Translations under genes and position numbers: made by a program
The notes under the pieces: generated by a model
The model's database searches: none
Told to the model about the DNA's origin: nothing
Seen by the model: the letters and a program-made list of their open reading frames with translations, nothing else
In this document: positions 52,137 to 62,786 of the stretch, piece after piece
Numbering within the stretch: position 1 is the stretch's first letter
Layout: every line of letters begins with the position of its first letter
NCBI GenBank assembly: GCA_029263855.1
Contig: JAJUFC010000002.1
Location: forward strand, 124,001 to 188,000
Length of the DNA stretch: 64,000 nt
Origin: Candidatus Thermochlorobacteriaceae bacterium
Lineage (GTDB): Bacteria; Bacteroidota; Chlorobiia; Chlorobiales; Thermochlorobacteraceae
Reading direction: 5' to 3'

Positions 52137-53810
52137 TCAAAAGCCGAGCGGCTCTTTTTGCGTTGACTTGAAAATCCATTGCGCGCTCACTGTTAGCGCA
52201 AGCACGACGCCGAGCAACAGCACGCCTTGTGCCGACGCAACGCCGAACTCGCCCAATCGAAGCGACGAAAAAATCGCGACTGAAATCGGCATCGCGTCAG
52301 GCGAATATAGCAACACCGAACAAGGAAACTCACTGAACGCACTCACAAAGGTGAACAAAAATCCTGATGCAATCGCTGAAAGCGCAATCGGCATAACCAC
52401 TCGACGCACTATGCGCGCAGGCGACGCGCCTAGCGATGCCGCCGCTTCCGAGAGCGATTTGTCAAAACTCGAGAGCACGCTTGAAACGCTTCGCGTGATG
52501 TAAGGCAAATGACGAATGAAATATGCAAGCGGCAAAATCCAAACCGTTCCAACGAGCGTTTGCCCAAACGCCAATAGCGACGGCTGATTAAAGGTTGCAA
52601 TTAAATTCACGCCTAATGCGGTTGCAGGTATCGCGAAAGGAAGCAAGAAAACCACGCTCACCGCCGATTTGAACGTCATCTTTCGCGACGCAATGAGCAC
52701 GCCCGCTATCACGCCAAAGAGCAGGTTCATCACACTTGCAAGTGTCGCCATCGAAAAGCTATTCACAAAGGGTTTGTAAAAATTCGCGTCCTTAAATACG
52801 CGCACATAATTTCCAATCCCGAAGTCCGTCGGTAAAATATTTCGCGACGACGCGGGCGTTTCAGAAAACGACATCAGCACCAATATCGCAATCGGCAATA
52901 CAACGAACAGCACCATACCTACAAGCCCTGTCGCCACGCCAAGCGAGAGCGGTTTCATCGGCACGCTCCGCAGTGAGCCGCGCTGCGCAAGCACCATGCG
53001 AACATCGTTCAACTTTTCAAACACAAAGAGGAGCGACGACGACATCAAAACCAACAGCACCGTCAACGCACCAGCAATCCCAAATTCCCCTCCGATTTTT
53101 TGATTGTAAATCTCAACTGTGAGAAAAGGCATCTTGTTTGCAAATAAAAGCGGTGCCGTGAATGATGCCGTGCTTAAAACAAATACAATCAAACTTGCCG
53201 AGAGCAATGCAGGACGAATGAGCGGCAAGAGAATTTTCACAAATACTTTCGCCCGACTTGCGCCGAAAATTCGTGCCGCTTCCACTAAAGCATAATCCAC
53301 TTTTGAAAGCGACGCATAAACAAAGAGATAAAAATGCACGAAAAACGAATACACATGCACGAAGAGCACCGCCCACGTGCCTTCAAAAGAGAACGGCACT
53401 TCCGACAGCCCCAACGCCGCCTGAATCGCTCGTGGCAATACACCCGATTCGCTATAAAGCAACTGAAAGGCAAACACGCCGATAAGCGGAGGCAACCCAA
53501 TCGGCAATAAGAGGATTTGTGAAATGGCTTGCTTAAATGGAAATGTGTATTGCCAAAAAAGAAATGCTAACGCCGTTCCAACTGCGCCTGCTACCACTAC
53601 TGTTAGTGCCGATACCCAAAGCGTGTTGAGCATTGCGGCAAGGTAGCGCGACGCCGAAAAAATTCGCTCGTAATAACCAAATGTGATTGCGCCTTGCGCG
53701 AAGAGACTTTCTTTCAGCGCGGCAAATGAAGGCACAAGCACATACCCAAACAGCACCAAGAATACAATGAGATTGAGAGCGATGAGCGTTGTGCGAGAAA
53801 ACACAAGCAT
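52137..53810 (-). CDS. Iron(III)/thiamine-type ABC transporter permease (fused two-domain)
   Basis: A 557-residue inner-membrane permease with about twelve helices and two binding-protein-dependent transport domains. Both cytoplasmic EAA loops are visible: EAARIFGASRAKVFVKILLP and EAAASLGASPARIVRRVVMP. This fused form is typical of FbpB/SfuB iron and ThiP thiamine importers. No binding-protein or ATPase gene flanks it, so the ligand is open. It is followed by mreC with a one-base gap. Confidence 0.9.
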   Translation of the reverse strand: MLVFSRTTLIALNLIVFLVLFGYVLVPSFAALKESLFAQGAITFGYYERIFSASRYLAAMLNTLWVSALTVVVAGAVGTALAFLFWQYTFPFKQAISQILLLPIGLPPLIGVFAFQLLYSESGVLPRAIQAALGLSEVPFSFEGTWAVLFVHVYSFFVHFYLFVYASLSKVDYALVEAARIFGASRAKVFVKILLPLIRPALLSASLIVFVLSTASFTAPLLFANKMPFLTVEIYNQKIGGEFGIAGALTVLLVLMSSSLLFVFEKLNDVRMVLAQRGSLRSVPMKPLSLGVATGLVGMVLFVVLPIAILVLMSFSETPASSRNILPTDFGIGNYVRVFKDANFYKPFVNSFSMATLASVMNLLFGVIAGVLIASRKMTFKSAVSVVFLLPFAIPATALGVNLIATFNQPSLLAFGQTLVGTVWILPLAYFIRHLPYITRSVSSVLSSFDKSLSEAAASLGASPARIVRRVVMPIALSAIASGFLFTFVSAFSEFPCSVLLYSPDAMPISVAIFSSLRLGEFGVASAQGVLLLGVVLALTVSAQWIFKSTQKEPLGF

Positions 53811-53847
53811 GAAGTGCGGAAATTTTGTGTGTGGATTTGAAGCGTTG

Positions 53848-53919
53848 AGGTGCGGGTCGGAATCGAACCGACGAATGAGGGTTTTGCAGACCCTGGCCTT
53901 ACCACTTGGCTACCGCACC
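53848..53919 (-). tRNA. tRNA-Cys (GCA)
   Basis: The acceptor stem GGTGCGG pairs with CCGCACC. The anticodon loop CTGCAAA gives anticodon GCA, held by AGGGT/ACCCT. The T-arm GGTTCGATTCC and discriminator U fit bacterial tRNA-Cys. The 3' CCA is not encoded. Length is 72 bases. Confidence 0.95.
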
Positions 53920-54000
53920 TTGCGTGAAAGGGCGCAAAGATAATCAGCGTTTTGGCTTTTGCCAAACGATTCGCGATTCGCTTGCGATTTTTAATGCAAC

Positions 54001-54030
54001 GCGTCGACCAACGCTCGCATTGGTCGACGC
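54001..54030. repeat. 11-bp perfect inverted repeat downstream of the BNR lipoprotein gene
   Basis: GCGTCGACCAA and TTGGTCGACGC flank an 8-base loop. A second, smaller hairpin (TTTGGC/GCCAAA, 4-base loop) lies at 53951-53966. Neither has a T-run on the minus strand, so they may be factor-dependent ends for the lipoprotein transcript or protein-binding sites. Confidence 0.55.
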
Positions 54031-54081
54031 ATCGCTTTCGATGATTCTTTGAACGACTTGCCTGCGCGCTTGGCTTAAAAA

Positions 54082-55986
54082 TTAGAAAGCACTCTTGTAA
54101 ATGCCTGACCTTGTCGCCGCGTAAATGCTGTTTCCATCAAACGAAATCGATTCAACGCTGACGTCAATCAGCCCCGTCGTTTGCCAAGTTCTGCCTGAAT
54201 CTTTTGAGACATACAGCCCATTATCCGTTCCAGCGAATAAGATATTGCCTGTGGCGGCGATTAACCGCACGTAGTGGTATCTTGCGCCGACTCTCGACTC
54301 CGCCCACGTGTCGCCGTTGTCAGACGAGTATAACACCTTGTCTTGCAGAGGATAGAACACGGTTGAGCCAATCGTTGCGACGTCGGATTGCGATTGCGTG
54401 GAAGTGGAGATGACCTTGCTCCATGTAGAGCCGCCATTCGTCGTCCGATAAAGACCATCGGTGGAAGCGACGAAGATCGTGCTTCCGCTTTGCGCCACTT
54501 GAAGCGCCGTGCCGCCTAAACTCGCTGATGATGTCGCGCGCGCGCCGCTCAACGCTTGCTTTCCCGATGAAATGAGCGCGCTTCCGCCGTATGGATTGAA
54601 CGTAAATTCTGTCCAAGTTGCGCCGTTGTTGGTCGAGCGTCCAAAGCCGCCGTAATAGATGGCGAACAGCGCATTGCCGCTTTGGTTCAGGTATCTCACG
54701 CCGTTGCTTCTCAAAAATGAAGCCGTGTCGCGAGACCAACTATTTCCCTTGTCGGTTGTGCGGAATAGTCCGTAATTATTTCCCACGAAGAGCGCATTTC
54801 CAACGGTGAGCATATCGCTGGCGTAACTGACGGTGTCAATCGAGCTTCCATCGTTAAACGTGATTTTCGCCAACGACCATTGCTGACCATTGTTCGTCGT
54901 GCGATACAAGTTGTTGGAGCCGCCTCCGCCTTGGGTTTGACGATTGACTTTTGAGAGTTCCTCGACGGGAAAACTCGTGGTCGCAAAAACGGTCGTTCCC
55001 ACGCCGCACGCTCTTTCGACATATTGACTCGGAAACCCCGCGTTCTGTCGCGTCCAAGTCGCGCCGTCATTGGTTGAGTGAAGCACGCCTTCACTACTGG
55101 TGGCGATGGTTATCGTCGTTCCGCTCACGCTTACGTCCGAAATGTTGGTCTTGTTGCCGACTTGCGTCCAAGTTGCGCCGCTGTCGTTTGACCGATAAAG
55201 TCCTTGATATGAACAAGCATAGATGGTCGATCCAAATGCCCGAAAGCGCGTCGCATAGATTTGATTGGTCGTTTGAACCGACCACGTCGCGCCGTTGTCC
55301 GTCGAGCGTGCAATGCCTGTGTATGTGCCAATCAAGATGGACGAGCCGACCGCAATCAAAGAGTTGTTGAGCGCAGACGTAGAGGCGGGGAATCCCGTTT
55401 CCACCCACTCAGAATCGCTCGATGCGCTTCGGAACAAACGGTTGTAATTCACAATGGCGTAATAGGTGGAGCCGTTGAACGCAAGCCCATAGACGTAGCC
55501 TGAATGTCCTTGATTGATCAATCTCCAAGACGCGCCGTTGTTAGTGGAACGATAAACGCCGCCGTAACTGCCCACATAAATCGCGTTGCCATTGATTACG
55601 GGCTGGCTTGACAAGTAGTTGGAAAATGCGCTCACGTTCCATGTTTCGCCGTTGTTGGTCGAGCGATACAGGCTGTAGTTTTCGTTCACATAAATCGCGT
55701 TTCCTGACGCGACCATTCCAACCACATTGGTTGGCGCAATCGTCGCGGAACTCCAGTTGCCGCCATTTCGCGAGACATACATTCCCGCCGACGTATAGAC
55801 CATTTGAGTCTGCCCTAACTGAATGATGCTCAAAATGTTAGGAATGTTCGAAGGCGACCCTAATGGCGTCCAAGTCGTCATCGTTTGACCGCCGTCATTT
55901 CCGCTGGGAGCGGGCTCATCGTCGCTACATCCGATTAAAGACGACAAGCAAAGCGCAGTTGCAAGAACAAGTTGCCACTTTTTCAT
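54082..55986 (-). CDS. BNR-repeat (sialidase/Ycf48-like propeller) lipoprotein
   Basis: A 634-residue protein with a lipoprotein signal (LSSLIGC, Cys20) and thirteen readable Asp/Ser-box units of the form RSTNNGATW (for example RSTDNGATWSV, RTTNGGSTWSK, SKDSGRTWQT) spread over the whole chain. This makes one or two multi-blade beta-propellers. There are no sialidase catalytic residues and no T9SS tail, so it is lipid-anchored at the surface. Propellers of this type bind proteins or glycans. A role in photosystem assembly, as for Ycf48, is only an analogy. Confidence 0.85.
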   Translation of the reverse strand: MKKWQLVLATALCLSSLIGCSDDEPAPSGNDGGQTMTTWTPLGSPSNIPNILSIIQLGQTQMVYTSAGMYVSRNGGNWSSATIAPTNVVGMVASGNAIYVNENYSLYRSTNNGETWNVSAFSNYLSSQPVINGNAIYVGSYGGVYRSTNNGASWRLINQGHSGYVYGLAFNGSTYYAIVNYNRLFRSASSDSEWVETGFPASTSALNNSLIAVGSSILIGTYTGIARSTDNGATWSVQTTNQIYATRFRAFGSTIYACSYQGLYRSNDSGATWTQVGNKTNISDVSVSGTTITIATSSEGVLHSTNDGATWTRQNAGFPSQYVERACGVGTTVFATTSFPVEELSKVNRQTQGGGGSNNLYRTTNNGQQWSLAKITFNDGSSIDTVSYASDMLTVGNALFVGNNYGLFRTTDKGNSWSRDTASFLRSNGVRYLNQSGNALFAIYYGGFGRSTNNGATWTEFTFNPYGGSALISSGKQALSGARATSSASLGGTALQVAQSGSTIFVASTDGLYRTTNGGSTWSKVISTSTQSQSDVATIGSTVFYPLQDKVLYSSDNGDTWAESRVGARYHYVRLIAATGNILFAGTDNGLYVSKDSGRTWQTTGLIDVSVESISFDGNSIYAATRSGIYKSAF

Positions 55987-56076
55987 AGTTAGATGTTTGA
56001 AAAGGTTTTAGAAGACGATGATTAAGTTTAGAGCGTCCGCGCAAGCGAGAGGCGCGGACGCTCATTCGTTGAATGA

Positions 56077-57963
56077 TTACTTTTCTTCTTCGGCGTATCG
56101 CTCGTGAACGAGTTCCCACTTGGCAGGAGAGCGCCACAGGCTTGAAAGAATCAACTCGCGCATCAAGACAAACTCTTTCGGCAATCGGTCATAGAGTTTC
56201 TCGAAGAGTTCTTCGTGCGAAAGGACTTCTTGCTTCCACGCTTCGCGGTCGACCGCCATCAACTTGTTGAATTGCTCTTTCGTGAGGTTCAATCCGTTGA
56301 GGTCGAGATCTTCGTAGCGCGGCATCCAGCCGAGCGGCGATTCAATCGCCGACGCTTTGCCTCTGACGCGATCGATAATCCACTTCAAGACGCGCATATT
56401 TTCGCCGAAGCCAGCCCAAATGAACTTGCCGTTCTCGTCTTTTCTGAACCAGTTCACGCCGAAGATGCGCGGCGGGTTCGGAAGCGTTCTGCCGATTTGA
56501 AGCCAGTGATTGAAGTAATCGCCCATATGGTAGCCGCAGAACGGAAGCATCGCGAAGGGGTCGCGTCGGACTTGACCGATTTTGCCAAACGCGGCGGCGG
56601 TCATCTCTGAACCAATCGTGGCGGCAAGATAGACCCCAAAGTTCCAGTTGACGGCTTGATAGACGAGCGGCACATTGCTTGCGCGTCGTCCTCCGAAAAT
56701 GAACGCCGAAATCGGCACGCCTTTGGGATTTTCCCAATCTTTGTCAATCACGGGGCATTGGGTGGCGGCGACGGTGAATCGCGCGTTGGGGTGCGCGGCG
56801 GTTTTGCCCGTTTCTTTGGCGAGTTGTGGCGTCCATTTTTGTCCTTGCCAGTCTAAGCATTCTGCGGGCGGTTCGCCGTCCATTCCTTCCCACCACACGT
56901 CGCCATCAGGCGTAAGTGCCACGTTGGTGAAAATTGTATTGGCTTTAATGGCTTCCATCATGTTCGGGTTGGTGCTGTATGAAGTGCCGGGCGCAACGCC
57001 GAAGAAACCGGCTTCGGGATTGATAGCACGCAGTTCGCCGTTTTCATCGGGTTTAATCCAAGCGATGTCGTCGCCAATCGTCGTGATTTTCCAACCGCTT
57101 AACGCTTTTGGCGGAATGAGCATCGCGAAATTGGTTTTGCCGCACGCGCTTGGAAACGCCGCCGCCACGTAGGTTTTTTCGCCTTCGGGCGATTCCGCGC
57201 CCATGATGAGCATGTGTTCGGCGAGCCAGCCTTCGTCGCGCGCCATCACCGACGCGATTCGGAGCGCGAAGCACTTCTTGCCCAACAGCGCGTTGCCGCC
57301 GTAGCCCGACCCATATGACCAAATCAATCGCTCTTCGGGGAAATGCACGATGTATTTTTCTTTCGGATTGCAGGGCCAAGGCACGTCTTTTTGTCCTTCA
57401 AGAAGCGGCGCGCCAACGCTGTGCAAGCACTTCACATAGTTGCCGTCTTCGCCCAACAAGTCCCATACTTTGCGCCCCATTCGCGTCATGATTTTCATAT
57501 TCACGACCACGTAGGGCGAATCGGTAAGTTCAATGCCGAGTTGCGAAATCGGCGAGCCGAGCGGTCCCATGCTAAACGGCACGACATAAAGCGTTCTGCC
57601 GCGCATGCATCCGTCGTAAAGTTTCGTGAGGGTTTGCTTCATTTCTTTCGGGTCGACCCAGTTGTTGGTCGGTCCAGCATCTTGCTTGCGCAGAGAACAA
57701 ATGTAAGTTCTATCTTCAACGCGAGCCACGTCGCTTGGGTCAGACCACGCCAAGAACGAGTTGGGACGCTTTTCAGGATTGAGCCGCTTGAACGTGCCTC
57801 CTCGCACCATGAGTTCGCAGAGTTCGTCATATTCTTCTTGTGAACCATCGCAGAAGCGCACCGTATCAGGCTTGCAAAGTTCAACGACCTCGTTGAGCCA
57901 CGCCTTAAATCCCTTGTTCCGCACATAGTTCGGAACAGCAACATTGACCATTACTTCCATCAT
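56077..57963 (-). CDS. pckG: Phosphoenolpyruvate carboxykinase (GTP)
   Basis: A 628-residue GTP-type PEPCK that interconverts oxaloacetate + GTP and phosphoenolpyruvate + GDP + CO2. The kinase P-loop [18 protein letters not shown], the hyper-reactive Cys in it, and the [14 protein letters not shown] and [20 protein letters not shown] motifs are all present. AAGGAG is nine bases before the ATG. In an organism with a reverse TCA cycle it would link C4 acids to PEP. It is 30 bases downstream of the doxX gene on the same strand. Confidence 0.96.
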   Translation of the reverse strand: MMEVMVNVAVPNYVRNKGFKAWLNEVVELCKPDTVRFCDGSQEEYDELCELMVRGGTFKRLNPEKRPNSFLAWSDPSDVARVEDRTYICSLRKQDAGPTNNWVDPKEMKQTLTKLYDGCMRGRTLYVVPFSMGPLGSPISQLGIELTDSPYVVVNMKIMTRMGRKVWDLLGEDGNYVKCLHSVGAPLLEGQKDVPWPCNPKEKYIVHFPEERLIWSYGSGYGGNALLGKKCFALRIASVMARDEGWLAEHMLIMGAESPEGEKTYVAAAFPSACGKTNFAMLIPPKALSGWKITTIGDDIAWIKPDENGELRAINPEAGFFGVAPGTSYSTNPNMMEAIKANTIFTNVALTPDGDVWWEGMDGEPPAECLDWQGQKWTPQLAKETGKTAAHPNARFTVAATQCPVIDKDWENPKGVPISAFIFGGRRASNVPLVYQAVNWNFGVYLAATIGSEMTAAAFGKIGQVRRDPFAMLPFCGYHMGDYFNHWLQIGRTLPNPPRIFGVNWFRKDENGKFIWAGFGENMRVLKWIIDRVRGKASAIESPLGWMPRYEDLDLNGLNLTKEQFNKLMAVDREAWKQEVLSHEELFEKLYDRLPKEFVLMRELILSSLWRSPAKWELVHERYAEEEK

Positions 57964-57993
57964 AGATAATTACTCCTTTTTAATGTGTTAGTG

Positions 57994-58515
57994 TTATTTG
58001 AACCAGAACGAGTTGGGATATTTTTCGTGCAGTTGTTTATCAAATCCCAACCAATGACCTGTCGGAAAGAACATGATTAAAATCGCCATCGCTGAAAGAA
58101 TGACAATCCAAATGTTGTAAAACGCGCCCGCCGCAAAGTTCAGGAGCATAAACAGCCCGAAGCCTGCGTTGAATCGCGTTGTAACGCCAAGCATCAATGC
58201 TACGCCGATAATCAATTCGCCGATGGTTACAACAAAAGCAATTGGAAGGTAGAAGGGAATGCCGAAATGCTCGAGGTAAGCGGCTTGAAACGAATCGGGC
58301 GGAATTTCAGAGAGGCGTTGTTGGAAGTGCACTTTCATCACATCAGTCCACATCCACTCTTTGACGAGCTTATGCCAAAAGCCGTAGATGAAGAAGACAG
58401 CAAAGAAATATCGAATTGCAAGAACCGTGATGACGAAGAGCGTTTGAAGGGGATGTTGCTGAAAGTATTGAAAACTCCAGCGAAAAGAATCGGGAAGCGA
58501 TTTGGGAATGTTCAT
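57994..58515 (-). CDS. DoxX-family membrane protein
   Basis: A 173-residue membrane protein with four helices (about 25-45, 90-110, 115-135, 140-158). The DoxX-like pattern is YFFAVFFIYGFWHKLVKEW, FVVTIGELIIGVALMLGVTT, FMLLNFAAGAFYNIWI and AILIMFFPTGHWLGFDKQLH. Family members are linked to sulfur or quinone metabolism and oxidative stress, but the activity is not known. It has a strong AAAGGAG ribosome site and precedes pckG. Confidence 0.85.
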   Translation of the reverse strand: MNIPKSLPDSFRWSFQYFQQHPLQTLFVITVLAIRYFFAVFFIYGFWHKLVKEWMWTDVMKVHFQQRLSEIPPDSFQAAYLEHFGIPFYLPIAFVVTIGELIIGVALMLGVTTRFNAGFGLFMLLNFAAGAFYNIWIVILSAMAILIMFFPTGHWLGFDKQLHEKYPNSFWFK

Positions 58516-58656
58516 TTTCTACTCCTTTCTCTTCTCTAAAACTTCAAACTGCAAGAAGATACGGAATTTTGCGAGTTTCGTTCCAACGTTTATTTGCTGA
58601 AAAATTTCTTGCGGTTGCTGTATCTTATTGTCTTTTCAAACCCGAAACATCTAATA

Positions 58657-59322
58657 ATGAAACTCACAGAAACTTTTTGGCAGAACATTGCTCCGATTTA
58701 CAATTCAATCCTTTCGCATCCCTTCAATCAAGAACTCATCAGCGGCGCGCTCTCGCGGGAGCAGTTCGAGTTTTACATCAAACAAGATGCCCTATACTTG
58801 ATGGATTTTGCAAAGGCACTTTCTTTGATTGCCGCACGCTCCGATGGCGCAACGCGAATTATAGACTTCATCAAGTTCGCCGAAGGGGCGATTGTTGCCG
58901 AGCGTGGCTTGCATGAATTTTACTTGGACTTTTACGGTACAACGCTCGATGTGAGCTACGCGCCGGCTTGTTTCACTTACACGAACTACATGCTTGCAAC
59001 GGCTTCATTGCGCAGTTACGAAGAAGGTATCGCCGCGCTTTTGCCTTGCTTTTGGATTTATCGCGAAGTCGGGAATTTTATCTTCTCAAAGTCGTCTGTG
59101 CTTCCTTCTTACAACAAGAATCCTTACAAGCGATGGATTGAAACCTACTCGAGTCCTGAATTCAGTGCCGTTGTTGATAAAATGCTTGCGATTACCGATG
59201 AGGTCGGCGGTGTGGCAACGGAATCACTTCGCAAAAAAATGAACGAAGCGTTTGTGTATAGCTCGCGTTTGGAGTGGCTGTTTTGGGAGAGTGCGTATCG
59301 TTTGGAATTGTGGAAGCCGTAA
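58657..59322 (+). CDS. tenA: TenA-type thiaminase II / aminopyrimidine salvage protein
   Basis: A 221-residue all-helical protein. The ATG at 58657 (MKLTETFWQNIAPIY) gives the standard TenA start. Motifs are ISGALSREQFEFYIKQDALY, FAKALSLIAARSD, FTYTNYMLATASLRSYEEGI and ALLPCFWIYREVG, with the catalytic Cys, then a C-terminal ESAYRLELW with the catalytic Glu. It hydrolyses aminopyrimidine thiamine breakdown products for salvage. No thiamine riboswitch was recognised upstream. tRNA-Arg follows 43 bases later. Confidence 0.92.
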   Translation: MKLTETFWQNIAPIYNSILSHPFNQELISGALSREQFEFYIKQDALYLMDFAKALSLIAARSDGATRIIDFIKFAEGAIVAERGLHEFYLDFYGTTLDVSYAPACFTYTNYMLATASLRSYEEGIAALLPCFWIYREVGNFIFSKSSVLPSYNKNPYKRWIETYSSPEFSAVVDKMLAITDEVGGVATESLRKKMNEAFVYSSRLEWLFWESAYRLELWKP

Positions 59323-59365
59323 AGTTGCATTCGCACCTTGTTACGCATATTTTTGCAACTGTTTT

Positions 59366-59439
59366 GCGCTTGTAGCTCAATTGGATAGAGCGTCGGTCTC
59401 CGAAGCCGAAGGTTATGGGTTCAACTCCCGTCAGGCGCA
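59366..59439 (+). tRNA. tRNA-Arg (CCG)
   Basis: The acceptor stem GCGCTTG pairs with CAGGCGC (one G-U). The anticodon loop CTCCGAA gives CCG, reading CGG. The D-arm GCTC/GAGC and the T-arm GGGTTCAACTCCC are regular. Discriminator A, with no encoded CCA. Length is 74 bases. Confidence 0.95.
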
Positions 59440-59470
59440 CAAAATTGCTGATGTTCTGATATGTCATCTA

Positions 59471-59503
59471 AAAACAAAAAGGCTCGTTTTTGAACGAGCC
59501 TTT
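59471..59503 (-). terminator. Terminator of the ribosomal-protein operon (after rplQ)
   Basis: AAAGGCTCGTT and AACGAGCCTTT form a perfect 11-bp stem with a 4-base loop. On the minus strand TTGTTTTT follows; on the plus strand GAGGTTTTT follows, so it may also end the tRNA-Arg transcript. Confidence 0.9.
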
Positions 59504-59525
59504 GAGGTTTTTAATAGGCTTGCTT

Positions 59526-60002
59526 TCAAGCAGTAGCGGTTGCTTCTTTTTGCTCGCCTCCGCTTTTGGCTTGCGACGCTTTTGAACCGCGAACACGGCG
59601 CGCACGGTCTTGTTTTTGCGACTTTTTCACATCAGGTTCTGCGCCAAAGTCAACGAGCTCGATGTAAGCCATTTTTGCCGCGTCGCCAAGTCGTGGCGCA
59701 AGTTTAATGATGCGCGTATATCCGCCATTTCGATTGGCTGTTTTATTTGCGACTTCGCCAAAAAGTTCTTTAATAACGGCTTTATCGCGAATCACTTTGA
59801 AGGCTTCGCGTTGTGCATGCATGGTGCCTTTCTTGGCTTTCGTGATGAGACTTTCAACGAAAGGACGCAATGCTTTTGCTTTCGTTTCGGTTGTGCGAAT
59901 ACGTTTATGGCGTATGAGTTCCGTTGAAAGATTGGAGAGCGTTGCATGTCGGTGCGCAGTTGTGCGTCCGAGTTTTTTAACGGTGTGCTTTTGTTTTCGC
60001 AT
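59526..60002 (-). CDS. rplQ: Large ribosomal subunit protein L17
   Basis: A 158-residue L17. The start [20 protein letters not shown] and the body ([58 protein letters not shown]) are canonical. The last 35 residues are a Lys/Arg/Ala-rich extension. It is the last gene of the alpha operon, directly after rpoA. Confidence 0.96.
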   Translation of the reverse strand: MRKQKHTVKKLGRTTAHRHATLSNLSTELIRHKRIRTTETKAKALRPFVESLITKAKKGTMHAQREAFKVIRDKAVIKELFGEVANKTANRNGGYTRIIKLAPRLGDAAKMAYIELVDFGAEPDVKKSQKQDRARRVRGSKASQAKSGGEQKEATATA

Positions 60003-60040
60003 AATTTCCTCTACGAATTTTTATCGATTGCCCTTTGTTT

Positions 60041-61033
60041 TTAGACTTCTTTCAAGCGATACTTTGAGGTATCCATGCCGAAGTGTAGATTTTTAGACTC
60101 CACCAGTTCCTTGAGTTCTGTTAGGGACTTTTTACCGAAATTCTTGAAGTTTAACAATTCTTCTTCTCGTTTTGCGACGAGTTGCCCCAAGGTTTCAATT
60201 TCTGCTGAACGCAAGCAGTTGTGAGAGCGCACAGAAAGTTCTAGATCTTCAATGCGCGTCAGTAAGAGTTGGCGCATTCTCTCGAATTCTGCGTCGTCTT
60301 CTTGTGTTTCAGGAACCGCCGTTTCCTCTTCCGTCGTTGGGGTGAAGGTGGCAAAGAGTTTGATATGGTCTGTGATGATTTTGCCTGCCATACTTACCGC
60401 TTCATCAGGTGCGACAGAGCCATCGGTCTCCACTTCTAAAATCAATTTTTCATAATCAATTTTTTGACCAACGCGCGTATTCTCGATGCTGTATTTCACA
60501 TTTCGAATCGGCGTGTAAATTGAATCTATCGGAATAAATCCTATTGGCATACTCTCGAGCTTATTTTCTTCCATTGGCACATAGCCGCGTCCTCTGCCGA
60601 CGTAGATGTCAATTTTAATCGTTGCGTTTTTATTTAGCGTTGCGATATGTAAATCGGGATTGAGCACCTCAAAATCGCCTTCAGTGCTTACAATATCTGC
60701 CGCTGTAAAATTTTTAGGACCTTTTAGAACCACAGAAACCACTGCTGCACGCTTGCTGATTGAGCGAAACCGGACTTGCTTTAAGTTCAAAATAATGTCC
60801 GGAACATCTTCTTTAACGCCTTCCAGTGTTGAAAATTCGTGCAAAACACCCTCAATTTTAACGCCTGTGATTGCTGTTCCTGGCAAAGATGAGAGCAGGA
60901 CGCGGCGCATCGCGTTTCCGATGGTTACTCCATAACCGCGTTCAAGCGGTTGAGCAATAAATTTGCCGTAATTGTTGGAATACGAATTATCATCGAGTTC
61001 CAAACGCTCTGGCATTTGCATTTGTTGAATCAT
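60041..61033 (-). CDS. rpoA: RNA polymerase subunit alpha
   Basis: A 330-residue alpha subunit. The N-terminal dimerisation domain includes [20 protein letters not shown] and [19 protein letters not shown]; the C-terminal domain for promoter and activator contact includes [20 protein letters not shown] and [26 protein letters not shown] lies four bases before the ATG. It is in the standard order after rpsD. Confidence 0.97.
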   Translation of the reverse strand: MIQQMQMPERLELDDNSYSNNYGKFIAQPLERGYGVTIGNAMRRVLLSSLPGTAITGVKIEGVLHEFSTLEGVKEDVPDIILNLKQVRFRSISKRAAVVSVVLKGPKNFTAADIVSTEGDFEVLNPDLHIATLNKNATIKIDIYVGRGRGYVPMEENKLESMPIGFIPIDSIYTPIRNVKYSIENTRVGQKIDYEKLILEVETDGSVAPDEAVSMAGKIITDHIKLFATFTPTTEEETAVPETQEDDAEFERMRQLLLTRIEDLELSVRSHNCLRSAEIETLGQLVAKREEELLNFKNFGKKSLTELKELVESKNLHFGMDTSKYRLKEV

Positions 61034-61102
61034 AACGCTCCTCTTGAAAAATTGTGCGAGTGTTGAACAGCAACGCTAAAATTTTACTACCCAAGTAACT
61101 AT

Positions 61103-61714
61103 TTACTTCGAGTATAATTCAACGACTAACTGCTCGTTGAACGGCTCTTGAACTTCCGAACGTTCAGGTGCATTTAAAAATGTTGCTTTCAGATTCGCCT
61201 TATCGACTTGAATCCAAGTAGGGATTTGCGAATCCGGCTTCTTGTTCAACGAATTTCTAACGACATCTAAATTTTTTGACTTTTCTCGGAATTGAATCAC
61301 ATCGCCCGGCTTCACTTGATATGATGGGATATTTACTTTCTTTCCATTCACGAGCAAGTGTGCGTGAGAGACAATTTGGCGTGCGGCAGGCCGGGACGCT
61401 GCAAATCCTGCACGATAAACGATGTTATCGAGCCGACTTTCAAGCATTTTAACGAGGTTATCCCCAGTAACACCGCGTTGGCGCGTCGCTTTTTCATAAT
61501 ACGACCGAAATTGACGCTCTAAAACGCCATAAATGTATTTCATTTTCTGCTTTTCACGCAACTGAATCGCGTATTCTGACAGTTTGCCTTTGCGTGATGT
61601 GCCGTGTTGTCCTGGTGGATTTGGACGCCTATCTAAATACTTTTCGTCTTTTGGAACAATCGCAACGCCCAGACGACGAGAAACTTTTGAGGTTGGACCT
61701 AAATATCTTGCCAT
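61103..61714 (-). CDS. rpsD: Small ribosomal subunit protein S4
   Basis: A 203-residue S4 with the N-terminal [17 protein letters not shown] and the S4 RNA-binding region ([38 protein letters not shown]). There is no Cys4 zinc cluster at the N-terminus (RPNPPGQHG form), the C-minus type. In many bacteria S4 autoregulates this operon. Confidence 0.97.
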   Translation of the reverse strand: MARYLGPTSKVSRRLGVAIVPKDEKYLDRRPNPPGQHGTSRKGKLSEYAIQLREKQKMKYIYGVLERQFRSYYEKATRQRGVTGDNLVKMLESRLDNIVYRAGFAASRPAARQIVSHAHLLVNGKKVNIPSYQVKPGDVIQFREKSKNLDVVRNSLNKKPDSQIPTWIQVDKANLKATFLNAPERSEVQEPFNEQLVVELYSK

Positions 61715-61744
61715 TTCAACTCTTTCAATCAGGTTTGTGATTTG

Positions 61745-62146
61745 TTAGACTCTTCTGCGTTTTGGCGGACGGCAACCGTTATGTGGAAGTGGCGTGATGT
61801 CGCGAATTGAACGCACTTCTAACCCTGCAACTTGCAAGGATCGAACAGCCGCGTCTCGTCCCGAACCAGGACCTTTGATTAAAACATCGACTTTTCTCAT
61901 TCCTAACTCTGCCGCTTCACGCGCCGCCGCTTCTGCGGTAACTTGTGCGGCATATGGCGTGTTTTTCTTTGAGCCTTTGAAGCCGTTTTTACCTGCCGTA
62001 GACCACGCAACCGTGTTGCCCGACATATCCGTAATGGTTACGAGCACGTTGTTGAAGGTCGCCTTAATATGTGCCAATCCTTCGGGCGACACATTGATTT
62101 TCTTTTTCTTTTTTGCCGCGGCGGTTGATGTATTCGTCGTTGCCAT
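61745..62146 (-). CDS. rpsK: Small ribosomal subunit protein S11
   Basis: A 133-residue S11: [58 protein letters not shown] and C-terminal [19 protein letters not shown] Lys-rich N-terminus precedes the fold. Located between rpsM and rpsD. Confidence 0.97.
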   Translation of the reverse strand: MATTNTSTAAAKKKKKINVSPEGLAHIKATFNNVLVTITDMSGNTVAWSTAGKNGFKGSKKNTPYAAQVTAEAAAREAAELGMRKVDVLIKGPGSGRDAAVRSLQVAGLEVRSIRDITPLPHNGCRPPKRRRV

Positions 62147-62169
62147 TTGCTATATCAAAAGTTTAGTGA

Positions 62170-62550
62170 TTATTTCTTTGCTGCCGCTTTCTTCTTACCT
62201 GCTACGGTCTTGCGCTTACCTTTGCGTGTGCGGGCATTTGTGCGCGTGCGCTGTCCTCTGACGGGCAGTCCTCTGCGATGGCGCAACCCACGATAGCACC
62301 CAATATCCATCAATCGTTTGATGGCAAGTTGTTGTTCGCTTCTGGCTTGTCCTTCAACCTTATACTCATTGGTAATGATGTTCCGAATTAGACTTGCTTC
62401 TTCGTCCGTCAATTCGGCGATTTTACGATTTTCGTCAATGCCCGCCTTTGCTAAAATTTTTTTAGCGGTGGTCTCACCGATGCCATAGATGTAGGTTAAG
62501 CCGATAACGGCGCGTTTATTTCTTGGAAGGTCAACGCCTGCAACTCTCAT
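62170..62550 (-). CDS. rpsM: Small ribosomal subunit protein S13
   Basis: A 126-residue S13: [37 protein letters not shown] and [20 protein letters not shown]. The C-terminus is Lys/Ala-rich. It follows rpmJ, the typical order. Confidence 0.97.
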   Translation of the reverse strand: MRVAGVDLPRNKRAVIGLTYIYGIGETTAKKILAKAGIDENRKIAELTDEEASLIRNIITNEYKVEGQARSEQQLAIKRLMDIGCYRGLRHRRGLPVRGQRTRTNARTRKGKRKTVAGKKKAAAKK

Positions 62551-62563
62551 TCTTTATCTCCTA

Positions 62564-62680
62564 TTATCCTTGACGCTGTTTGTGGTTTGGATTCTTCTTG
62601 CAAATCACAAGAATTTTTCCTTTTCGGCGAATGATTTTGCACGATTCGCAACGCTTTTTTAATGACGACACGAGCTTCAT
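62564..62680 (-). CDS. rpmJ: Large ribosomal subunit protein L36
   Basis: A 38-residue protein that begins [20 protein letters not shown] and ends [12 protein letters not shown]. The Zn-ribbon ligands CESC and the final Cys/His (ICKKNPNHK) are present. Short size and position between infA and rpsM are canonical. Its stop overlaps nothing; rpsM starts 14 bases downstream. Confidence 0.95.
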   Translation of the reverse strand: MKLVSSLKKRCESCKIIRRKGKILVICKKNPNHKQRQG

Positions 62681-62786
62681 AATCGTTCGAATTTTAGTTT
62701 CCTTTGTAAAAAAGGGCGGCTAATTTATACTTTTTTTATTTTTTTTCCAAAACTTTCAGATACTAATTCTACAAAAATCTTCTAAG

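Noticed and set aside
54001-54030. CRISPR or integron-like site at the inverted repeat
   Set aside because: Single copy, no repeat-spacer pattern, no integrase or Cas gene nearby.
58516-58656. TPP riboswitch before tenA
   Set aside because: No THI-box core (CUGAGA) seen in this spacer.
59252-59536. A 94-residue frame across the tRNA-Arg gene
   Set aside because: It overlaps the tRNA and the end of tenA; chance frame.
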